Assembly: GCA_018398765.1 (NCBI GenBank)
Contig: JAHBMJ010000523.1
Coordinates: forward strand, 1-22,500
DNA: 22,500 nucleotides
DNA from: Chromera velia
Lineage: Eukaryota > Sar > Chromeraceae
Reading direction: 5' to 3'
How positions within the stretch are numbered: the stretch's first letter is position 1; each line of letters starts with the position of its first letter. Positions 9,701-18,239 of this stretch are shown here, one piece after another. The notes beneath the pieces were generated by a model. It did no database searches and was not told the DNA's origin. It saw only the letters and a list, made by a program, of their open reading frames with translations. A program made the translations under genes and the position numbers.

Positions 9701-12133
9701 TCAAGGACCTCCCAAGGGCCACGCCGGGCAGGACTGTGGAGTGGCAACTTCAAGGGAGGGGTAGCGGTCTGAGTAGGCGTACGGGGGGGAGTTTGGGAAG
9801 ACCTTGTGCTCAGAGAGGAGGGCGTCGGTTGCTGCGAGGAAGTCATGCATGGCCTCCTCTCCGAAACTCGTGCGGGCTTTCGGAAAGCGATCGGGGTCCT
9901 TGCAGTAAACGGCCGGATCAGTCAGGTGGAATGCTTTGATCTCTCCATCCTCCCCCCTTTCAGCAACCCCCTGGAGATCGCACACCATCAAATAGCCGCC
10001 CGAGACTTCGTGAGTGAATATCAAAAATCGACCTAGGGTCGGGTGAAAATTCCCTCCGCCCCAAATCGCGACGTTGCTGCAGAACTTCTCGAAATTTCCC
10101 TCTGGAAGTTGTCGCTCTACTGTACCTGACTGTCTCTGTGTCCACCCCCTCTTGCTCGGACGGCTTCTCAACTTCCGCAATGTACGCGCGTTTGTAGAGG
10201 ATCTTGGGCCCCCTGCCCCCTTCCTTCTTGTTGAAGAGCTCAGCAAGGAAGGCGGCAATCGTCGACTCGTCGGCGTTGCTCTGGTGCGAGATCTTGCAGT
10301 TGTCCTCGTCGGCAACGGACTTGAGCTCCTTGAACACGTAGGGCTCGAACTTCTCCCCTGTCTGCAAGAAGCCACGGTAACAGTATCGCAACGCACCGGA
10401 TGCGAACGGCCGTGGTGCCACCTTGATCTTGACCACCTGCATGTCGGCAGTCACTGAGTCTTGGGGGGGATCGGGATCTTTCCCACCTCTAGGCGTAGAA
10501 GCGGCAGTGCCTCTGACAAACTCAGTGCGTTCCATCAGAGCGGCAAGGTTCTTTTTCTTCGGGGCGATCCACAGAGACGCTTCCTGGGTCGGGAGATCTT
10601 CAGGAGACCAAACAGTGGAATCGAGGTCAATGAACTTCTCGGCCTTTCCCTGGTCTCTGGTCGCTGTGAATGTTCGGAAGATCGAAGAACGAATGCACGT
10701 GGTCACCAGATCTTCCAGCTTCTCCACGCTTTCGTAGTCCAGCATCTCAATCTGGAGCTCATCTGGCAGCCTGCAGCGAAAGGGGAAGCATAAAATGTAG
10801 GAGCACTCTTTGCCAACAATGGCCGGGGGAAGCAGAAGCACGAAAAGAACAGAGAAGAGTAGTTGCGGACAGTCCTTCGGTGGCACAAAGAGACAGTTCT
10901 GCGAGAGATTCGAGAATCTAGATAACAACAAAGGACGGCTTCCGAAAGGACGATGCTGTCTACAAGAACACCCAACGGACGAGAGTTGGACAGGCCGGGA
11001 AAGACAAAAAAAGCCTAAGATGCATGGTATCTCCTGTCTGTGGGAACAAGCTGCAAAGCGAACAGAAGAATGCAAGAGGTTGAAACGGACTCTTTGTTGA
11101 TCTCTTCGATCATCTTGTCTGTCTTGGCGTTGATGCGGAGGAAGTAGTAGCTCATGCCCTCACGAACGAGGAGGTTCTGGACTTCTCTGATGATGTTACG
11201 GCCGTTCGGGCAGCTGTCGGGGTACTGGTCTCCGAGGTTGCTCAGGGTGTGGAAGCGCGTTCCGTGACAAGGGGCGTCGCCGATGTGAATGACCACAGCC
11301 GTCTCGTTTGACCAGCCGAGGTTGGAGCACTCGTGGATTCCGCCAGTGACGTCCTCTGCGTAGTCCTCGCCGTACAGGGTGTGCACGTCCCCCACGAACT
11401 TTTTGAACGCCTCAATGTCGTTCGTGAAGTCGAGCTTCTCGAGCTGCTTCTCCTTGGGGAGGTTCACGTCCCTGTAGCCGACGAAGGCAGCACGGAGATT
11501 CAGGGTGGGGTTGGAGGTCTGGACGCAGTTGACGATCCGGTTGATCCGGGTTTTCACGCCTGCAAAAAACAGTAGCAAGCGGAGAGGGTATAGAAATTGG
11601 GAAGAGAGCGAGAAAAAAAGACAAGGAGGTAGACGGGAGGGGAGTTCACAGGGAACAGGAATCAAAGGCCACGCCATTTCTTCTACGGAAGAAGCCAACA
11701 CAGCCCCCGTGTAGCAAGAACCCGCCTAGCTGACCTTGTAGGTGAGATTGCATCGAGTTAGTGCAGTCCACCAAGAAACAGAGGTCTACAGCATTGCAGT
11801 CCTTCAATTGCTGGTAGAGCTTCGCGAGTTCGTGCTTTCTCTCCTTCTTCTGCTTGGTCCGGGTTTTCAGGAGCGAGTCCCTCGTCGCTGTCAGCGTCTT
11901 CATGGCCTTCTGAAGGGTCTCTGCAGACACGTACACACATGTAGAGGGTCGACAACTGCGTGGAGTCGGGGTGGAGGAACGACACTGATTTGTAGAGAAC
12001 CAACGAACACACAGTTGAAACGAGGAAACGTACCAGATTCCGGCGGTCCTGCTTCAGCAATCAGTGCCTCAACTTGGCGCTGCAAATCGAGTGCCCTGCT
12101 TTCGAACTCAGCCGCAGTCTGTGAGCCTGCCAT
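9701..12133 (-). CDS. von Willebrand A domain + atypical alpha-kinase (VWKA-like)
   Basis: Exons: 12133-12034 (ATG at 12133), 11920-11735, 11559-11091 and 10770-9701 (TGA). Introns are 113, 175 and 320 bp with matching phases. The product is about 600 residues. Residues 1-75 are heptad-rich coiled coil. The VWA domain (about 78-250) has the metal-binding MIDAS motif DCTNS at residues 85-89 and the signature EDVTGGIHECSNLGW...IHIGDAPCHG typical of VWKA/alpha-kinases. The kinase starts near residue 362: RPFASGALRYCYRG (nucleotide loop), VFKELK (candidate catalytic Lys 399), FLAELFN, then SGGYLMVCDLQG (catalytic Asp) and LTDPAV. Alpha-kinases phosphorylate Ser/Thr, often in helical targets. Two oddities: the kinase exon needs a net 1-nt frame change between about 10172 and 10110, and the C-terminal His/Cys zinc module usual in the family is not visible (FGEEAMHDFLAATDALL instead). 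Family call is firm; activity is uncertain. Confidence 0.88.
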
Positions 12134-12825
12134 GATCAAGGATTATGTGAGTTTATAGAAATAAATGACGGAACTCCGCGCGCACGAAAAAGGACTCCAG
12201 CCAGTGTACCGTGATCCAAAAGGATAATAATCGGCTTGACTCTGGGGAATCTCAACACACAGGGCAATGAAGTTCGATGACTGATGTCTTGAGAGGACCC
12301 ACTGTCCGATCCAGACAGCTATATATATATAGACCCTTTTCATGACATTTTCTGTAGTGACTGCATGCGGCAACAGGCTCGGCATGCATGCGTGGAATTA
12401 ATTGCGCGTGGATGCATTCGCGCGTTCCGAGCAAGAGGCAGCGGGCCCCGGAAAGACACTTTTTTGGATCATCAACGAATCATATGCGCGACCACGCAAA
12501 TCAATTAATTAATTAATTAAGATTTCGCTTTGCTGCATGGGCCACTCGCCCCGCGCTCCCTGTTGCTGGGCCCTGCATTTAACTCGGAACATGCGTGTCA
12601 AACGCCGACATCGTTAATTTGGTGTCTCTCCCAAGATCTCCCACACGTACTGAAACCCTCAATCATCCATTTCAATTGCGAGAATTGTACCGATGATAAA
12701 CGTAGGGATTCCACATGATTCGATTCCTCTTTGCAAGGTTGTCTTTCTGACAGTTGACGTGCATATAGACGGAGCACGACGTCTGTGTCTTTCGACCGGC
12801 TGAGTTCAGTCTGGCAAAACAAACG
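12134..12825. promoter_or_regulatory. Divergent intergenic region with TATA-like run and TGCATGC motifs
   Basis: This 692-bp gap separates the start codons of the minus-strand kinase gene and the plus-strand charged-protein gene, so it must hold both promoters. A TATATATATATA run lies at 12320-12331, 187 bp from the kinase ATG. TGCATGC occurs at 12362-12368 and 12385-12391, with GATGCATTCGC near 12410. An (ATTA)n run at about 12503-12520 lies nearer the plus-strand gene. TGCATGC is a known ApiAP2-bound element in Apicomplexa; its role here is inference. Confidence 0.5.
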
Positions 12826-15306
12826 ATGCGGTTCCAGTACTTTCCCATAAGTCGTTTCGATTTTTCAGAGTGGTTCGACATCAAAACTGCCTGGATGAAT
12901 GGTGATCTGAATAGAGCCTGCGCGATCTTCGAGCGTAGCAATCGGTGGATCGACAGCTGGGTTTCGGCAGAATTTTCTCCTTTTTATCCATGGAGACGGG
13001 AAGATTTTGTGTTAGCAGGGCGGGATGAACAGTTTGTTGATTTTGTGTGTGCCTACGAGAGTTGGAAGAAAGCAGAGCAGCAGAGGAAGAGAGGGGCGGT
13101 TTGTGAGGGAAACAGAGGGGACGTGGAGATGGAGAGTGCTTCCGGCGCTTCGAACGTGCCAAGTCCGGGCACCCCGACGGAAACTTCCGCACGTTATTCC
13201 GAGCCACCGTCCCAGTTGGGCAGCAGCGGCCCTCCTCACTCCGAAGAGAACCACACTGTTGTTCCAGAAAGAGAAGAACGCATCAGTGACACAGCGTGTG
13301 TGCACCCTTGCATAACTGGCCAAAAACCCACCACGCCATGCGGGCCTCTCGACCAGTCCATCCCTCCGGACTTAAAGAAGTCACCCGCACCTTCCAACAA
13401 CGAGGTCCTTATGCAAGACGACGAGCAAGACAGCCAACAGACAACCCATTTCACTGAGACGCCTCCTCTTGGACTGCATCTCTCAATTTTGAAGAACAGA
13501 AAGCACTACAAGCTCGCATTTGGTCAGGGGTCTGGGGATAAACAGGCAAAGAGCTCTCACGGACCATTCCCAAAGGTCCGCTTTTGCGACCAGCACCTTC
13601 CGTGCGGCTGCGACAAGCCTTCTTGTGTATGCACTGAAAAGCTCCGCCTCCCCTTGGTTTTGTCTCACTGGGATGTTCGGCGTTCCCGTCCCGACATCTG
13701 TGGATGTGATGCAAAGGAAACGTGGATCGCCTTTGATCCCTCCACAGAATACATAAAAGGCTGTCTTGAGCCTCTGACGGGATCCCGCCTCGCTGCTGTG
13801 AAGAGAGAGCAGCGGCAGTCATTCGCAGCCCGCCACCTGAAACGGCAGCAGGAGGAGAAGTGCTTCGTCACCAAGGCTACGGCCGAGGTGGAGGAGGAGG
13901 GAGACCCGTGGGCCCCGAACGACTCTACACGGCAGACAAATCCCTGCTCCAACGAAACAGACACTGAGCGTCAGAGTGCGAAGGCAGGTGTTCCTGAAGG
14001 CAAAACTCAGGGGGTCGGAGAAGGGGAAGAGCAGAGAAAGGGTAGAGCAGTCGACCCAAAGGCAGAGGCCCGAGAAAGACTCCGCCAACAGATAGCTATT
14101 GCAGAAGAAAAGCAAAGACTGGAGAGAGAGCAGAGACGTCAGAAAGAAAAGGAAGACGAGCAGAGACGTCAGAGAGAAAGGGAAGACGAGCAGAGACGTC
14201 AGAAAGAAAAGGAAGACGAGCAGAGACGTCAGAGAGAAAGGGAAGACGAGCAGAGACGTCAGAAAGAAAGGGAAGACGAGCAGAGACGGCAGAGAGAAAG
14301 GGAGGATGAGCAGAGACGACAGAAAGAAAAGGAAGACGAGCAGTCACTAGAGACCGAGGTAAGAGAGGAGCAGAAACTGCAGAGAGAAAACGAAGGAGAA
14401 CAGAAATGGGAATCAAGGAAAGAAGAGGAACGAAGAGGGCAAGGGGAGAGGGAGAAAGAACAGACTCTTTGGGAAGAACAAGATGAGCAACACGGAGCTG
14501 CAGAGAAAGGGGATCAGAGACGACGGAAGGCAAAAAGAAACGGAAAGAAATCGGAGGAGAAACAGCAGCAAAGGCCCGAAATAGAAGCAGAGAAAGGGCG
14601 AGAAAACCAAGGCAAGACAGAGGTGCGAATGCAAGCTCACGAAGAAGAGAATGAAGAGCGGGGAAAGGAACGAAATGGAAACGGTGAGATTGCAAGGCCG
14701 CACAAGAAAATCGTCGAAGCGCTGCAGAATGAGATGACTCACAAGGACAGTCAAGAAATGAAAGAGGCTCGGAAGAACAGTCAGAGGAAGGAACTTCTTG
14801 CCAAACTACAGCAGCGAGGTCCAGTGAAGGGCGGGTGGGTGGGAACTATCCGTGACATGGTTGCAGGACTCTCGAGCTGTTGCATCCGCACGAAGCCAGA
14901 GGGGGTGAAGGAACCCAAACATCTGTCAAAGAATGAGGTTGACAGATTGACCAGAGAGCTCCGTAAGCTTGAGATGGGTAAGAGGTCAAAGGAGCATCAC
15001 GTTGACCAAAAGGTAGTGCAGGAGTGCAGTGGGGGTGAGAGGGGGCGATCGTTACACCGGGGGCAACCACAGGGGCTGAGAAACCCTTCCAGTGCTATTC
15101 AAGAGCCGAGGTCTCTTTCGCGAGATCCCTTCTTGCGAAAGGGCGCCAGAGAGGGTCATTCCACCTGTCAACAGAGGGAACCGCGTGGAAGATCCAGAGT
15201 TCGAGACGTGAACGATTCTAGCGATTGTCCGGCGGGTATTCCGAGTGGCGGGAGAGGGGTCAGTCATGACCAGCTGTGGAGAGATAGTCTCAGGTCTGGT
15301 CGATGA
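12826..15306 (+). CDS. Charged, repeat-bearing protein of unknown function (826 aa)
   Basis: One uninterrupted frame runs from ATG 12826 (A at -3) to TGA at 15304-15306. The N-terminal part (residues 1-90) is aromatic-rich and folded-looking: FSEWFDIKTAWMNGDLN, FSPFYPWRREDF. A Ser/Pro/Glu-rich linker follows. Residues about 250-310 hold a cysteine cluster (FCDQHLPCGCDKPSCVC, then PDICGCDAKETW), which suggests a small metal-binding fold. Residues about 410-670 are a very long Glu/Arg/Lys/Gln helix, including seven 10-residue repeats (nt 14131-14340), probably a single alpha-helix or coiled coil. The tail (about 660-826) is basic, with CC (SSCCIRTKP) and an Arg/Ser-rich end. There is no signal peptide or membrane segment. 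It is divergent from the kinase gene. I do not recognise a family; a scaffold or cytoskeletal role would be a guess. Confidence 0.75.
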   Translation: MRFQYFPISRFDFSEWFDIKTAWMNGDLNRACAIFERSNRWIDSWVSAEFSPFYPWRREDFVLAGRDEQFVDFVCAYESWKKAEQQRKRGAVCEGNRGDVEMESASGASNVPSPGTPTETSARYSEPPSQLGSSGPPHSEENHTVVPEREERISDTACVHPCITGQKPTTPCGPLDQSIPPDLKKSPAPSNNEVLMQDDEQDSQQTTHFTETPPLGLHLSILKNRKHYKLAFGQGSGDKQAKSSHGPFPKVRFCDQHLPCGCDKPSCVCTEKLRLPLVLSHWDVRRSRPDICGCDAKETWIAFDPSTEYIKGCLEPLTGSRLAAVKREQRQSFAARHLKRQQEEKCFVTKATAEVEEEGDPWAPNDSTRQTNPCSNETDTERQSAKAGVPEGKTQGVGEGEEQRKGRAVDPKAEARERLRQQIAIAEEKQRLEREQRRQKEKEDEQRRQREREDEQRRQKEKEDEQRRQREREDEQRRQKEREDEQRRQREREDEQRRQKEKEDEQSLETEVREEQKLQRENEGEQKWESRKEEERRGQGEREKEQTLWEEQDEQHGAAEKGDQRRRKAKRNGKKSEEKQQQRPEIEAEKGRENQGKTEVRMQAHEEENEERGKERNGNGEIARPHKKIVEALQNEMTHKDSQEMKEARKNSQRKELLAKLQQRGPVKGGWVGTIRDMVAGLSSCCIRTKPEGVKEPKHLSKNEVDRLTRELRKLEMGKRSKEHHVDQKVVQECSGGERGRSLHRGQPQGLRNPSSAIQEPRSLSRDPFLRKGAREGHSTCQQREPRGRSRVRDVNDSSDCPAGIPSGGRGVSHDQLWRDSLRSGR
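14131..14340 (+). repeat. Seven tandem 30-bp coding repeats
   Basis: Seven exact-length 30-bp units, each coding QRRQ(K/R)E(K/R)EDE. Units 1 and 3 are identical, as are units 2 and 4, so the recent duplication unit is a 60-bp K-type/R-type pair. Units 5-7 have drifted by a few bases. The sequence before 14131 and after 14340 is degenerate Gln/Arg/Glu helix. Confidence 0.95.
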
Positions 15307-16621
15307 GCGCAGCAGCTTAACAAAGCCGGAGCAGCACTGCATGAAGGTCAGCAAGATTGATTTCGGCTTTGATTGCCTTCCCTTCGAGCACCACCCTCGT
15401 GTTTGTCCTTGATCCCTTTCCTCTTTCTCTTCTGCTTTTGGAGTAGAGAGTGTGTACCGGGCTTCCGTCAGGACATCTCTGCTTGGCCTTCTGTCCCTTG
15501 CTGCAGTCGCGACGGTGGTCTGCCCTCTTCTATGAGTAAACGACAGAAGGAAAGCGGAGGGTATCCCCACCCAGTTGTGGGCGGGCGGAGGCGTTCAGGG
15601 ATGGGGGAGAGTGGGTGTTGGGGGAAGGGCAGGAATGATGAAGGGCGCTCTTTCATGCTTGAGAAGTGAAGTTTTGTTTTTTGGCATCTGAAGTAGAAAG
15701 GAAAGAACACACTGGAGTCCTGAGGTCATTTTTGATGTTTGACAAAATGTGAACCGTTGGAGTTGCTCGCGTATTGTGTTTACGTAAATGTACACATGCA
15801 TGCCCCTTTGCTTTTTTGTCGGCACAATGAGCGCGACGTTTCTTCTCTCAATCATAGTGCGTGGGGCACCTTGACCAAATGGCAATGCCTTTTCGTCAGT
15901 CTGTCTTTCGCCGATGTAAAGTTTTCTGCGCATTTGGTTTCTTGCATTCGCTTTCTATGCAAAATCGTCACATGTACCTGATTCCTGTAGTCCGTCCGTC
16001 ATCCTATACCGCCTTATTCCTTGAAAGTTGTCGACCTGTACCACTGCAATCGTTCTCTTGATGCAAATGGGAAGGGGGTTCAGTGTTATGACACTCCAGC
16101 CGTTCCTTCCCGTCTTCTTCAAATGAAGCTGCTGCGTTCGTTCTTTTGTCTACACCTTTTGGTCCCCTGCACGCTGTCTCAACTCTTTTGAATTTCAGGA
16201 CTGCGTTTGATGAAGTGGAAATGATGTGACGCTGCGCATCCTTTTGGTTTTCTCTGATGTCGATAAATGCGCCGCTTTCTTTACGCAAGGCTCAGTTTTC
16301 GCTTCATGACACAAAATTTAATGCCATCAGACTGCATGTCTATTACCTGAGCTCCCTTTTTGCCTTTGCTGCCTTTGATTCTGCTTTCCGTCAATTATCC
16401 ATCTGTGTGTATGGCCAAGGCTGAGGGACCGCAACATATCCCTCTCTGCGTTTGGCTGTTCGGGATGCCCGTTTGATGGAGTATTCTCCGATGATGCTGC
16501 AATGCGCCTCTGTTTGGGCTTGTAAAATAGCGAGAAACGTAGAAGAAAAGGAAGCGAGAAACCTAGCGAGAAACTCTTCGGGAAAATGTTCAGACACAAA
16601 GCAGTGAAAGCACGGAACTAG
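15307..16621. other. Intergenic stretch, no supported gene
   Basis: This covers 1.3 kb between the charged-protein stop and the LINE fragment. Open frames on both strands are short, overlap, and mostly start with GTG or TTG. ATGCATGC occurs at 15796-15803. I see no tRNA, domain or splice pattern. The 5' boundary of the LINE could lie somewhat upstream of 16622 but is not detectable. Confidence 0.5.
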
Positions 16622-17320
16622 GCACGGAAGGAGCTGTGCGTCATAATAGACAGAGAGAGAATAGGGAGAGCCCCTTTTTGCTATACGAGAGTGGCACCGC
16701 GATCGGAACACAGGAGGAGAGCAGCATGCAGGGTGGGAGACAGGGCTGTGGCTGCGACTCAGGGAAAAATTCCGGTAAGGGGGGGAGAGAAGGTGCCGTT
16801 ACAGAAAAGGACGTGCCAGTTCTGTCGAGGGTGGTTGGGAATCGAGGTGGTGGAAGATGAAATCCATCTGGTGACAGAATGTCCTGTTTTTGACAGAGAG
16901 AGAGCAGAGATGTTCAGGAAGATAGAAGAGAAATGGGACAGCAAGATGGAAGAAAGAGCCAGAAAGGCAGCCACAGAAAGAGAAGGGCTCAACAGAGAAG
17001 AGGGAAAAAGAGACAACTCGACGCTTTTCTGCTTTCTGTTGAATGAATGTCATGCCGCAGTGGATGAGTTTTTGGGATGGGCGTCATTCAGACGGAGGGT
17101 GTTTGAGGAGTGTCCAGGACGGTACGGACACATAGAGGGAGACGCTCTGGCAGCCAGACATGCAGGAATCACCGGAAAGCAGCGGGCGATCGAGAGACTA
17201 ACAAAGGAATATGAGGAGACGATTGATAACTTAGAGACGACCGAAGGAGCGTTAGGGTGGGGAAGGAGGGAGCCGCAGAAGAAGATTGATAAAGCGAACA
17301 AGAAGAGCGAGGAAGCCTAA
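16622..17320 (+). pseudogene. LINE ORF C-terminus with CCHC zinc knuckle (truncated)
   Basis: The frame opens after TAG at 16619-16621 and ends at TAA 17318-17320, about 232 residues. It has no ATG at its start. The diagnostic part is CRVGDRAVAATQ followed by CQFC-x13-H-LVTE-C, the CCHC knuckle found after the thumb of many LINE reverse transcriptases. After it comes a charged helical tail (DRERAEMFRKIEEKW, then Lys/Glu-rich to KKSEEA). The frame has no internal stop from the knuckle to the end, so the copy may be young. It is a fragment that cannot retrotranspose by itself. Confidence 0.75.
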
Positions 17321-17560
17321 ATCGCATGCCGTTTCAGATCGATTTTCAGGCCGGAAAGCCAACACGGATCCAGAGCCGTGGCTCGAACAACGAACAATCA
17401 TGCAGCAGCGGCCAGGGCAACAGACTCTGGCGGGCCCCGAGGGCGGGGTCTGATACCTCCGCTTAGGCTGGGGAACGCCCCGCCCTGCTAGCTCTGGCGA
17501 CAGATAAACATAGCGGGAAGGCCCTAGGGTGGAACATATCAATCAATCAATCAATCAATT
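16622..17560 (+). mobile_element. 5'-truncated non-LTR retrotransposon (LINE) 3' end with (TCAA)5 tail
   Basis: The coding end of a LINE open frame (16622-17320) is followed by a GC-rich 3' UTR of about 220 bp and a (TCAA)5 tail at 17539-17558. Only the C-terminal part of the reverse-transcriptase polyprotein is present, with no RT or endonuclease motifs, as expected of 5'-truncated insertions made by target-primed reverse transcription. Short tandem-repeat tails instead of poly-A are known in several LINE clades. No flanking target-site duplication could be identified. Confidence 0.75.
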
Positions 17561-18220
17561 CGGTGCATGCCCTATAGTGCATGCCGCAGTGTTGACTAGA
17601 TTTTGCTCAAACCACGTGTTGTACATCAATTTACTAGTATTAACTAGTCTATTAATTTTTAAGTTGCTTATGTTTTAATAAAATCTTTAAATACTAGGTT
17701 AAAAAGCAGTCTGGCTATGTAATTGAACCTACATGCAATTAGACATACTATGAATTCTATTATACGACAATTTGTATACAAGTTTAAAAGAGAACATCCA
17801 GAGTAATATAGTAGGTAATTTAGTGAAATTAATTAAGTTAAACGCTATTACAGCTAGAAACAAACTTTAAAACTGCTTCAGGCATTGCTGCTAAATGCTA
17901 GAAGCCTAACACGCTAGCTAAAAATGGGTGACTTAGAATGGCAATCGCATAAAATGATAATGAAGATGTACGTTCATGAGGGACGACTTATGAACCAAGT
18001 TCTAGTAAAAAGTACGGCAACACTGCTCTATACTTCGCAAGGCTAGTGTGACTTATTCAATGGTATCATACGATCATAATTGTTTTCAATTGTATTTTTT
18101 CTTCAAGCTGCATGAAACCATAACTCAATTAACCTAAGGAGCTAATTGACGCTCTGTTCACCATTGTTCAAATAAAAATTTAATATATGAAATCTTTCGG
18201 AGCTTTTTTGTGCGGTGCAT
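17561..18220. mobile_element. AT-rich block between 8-bp direct repeats (possible insertion)
   Basis: CGGTGCAT occurs at 17561-17568 and again at 18213-18220, flanking about 644 bp of strongly AT-rich sequence with no open frame of note. An 8-bp direct repeat is the target-duplication length of hAT-type DNA transposons. I found no clear terminal inverted repeats, so this may be chance. The block starts right after the LINE tail. TGCATGC is present twice at its left edge (17564-17570 and 17578-17584). Confidence 0.35.
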
Positions 18221-18239
18221 TCTGAAACCTTAACTGTTT

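Noticed and set aside
14096-14754. Minus-strand frame of 199 residues with Leu-Ser-Asp-Val-Ser repeats
   Set aside because: It is the complement of the 30-bp coding repeat array and has no independent support.
16004-16288. Minus-strand frame of 94 residues
   Set aside because: It starts with TTG, has no domain or splice context, and is of a length expected by chance.
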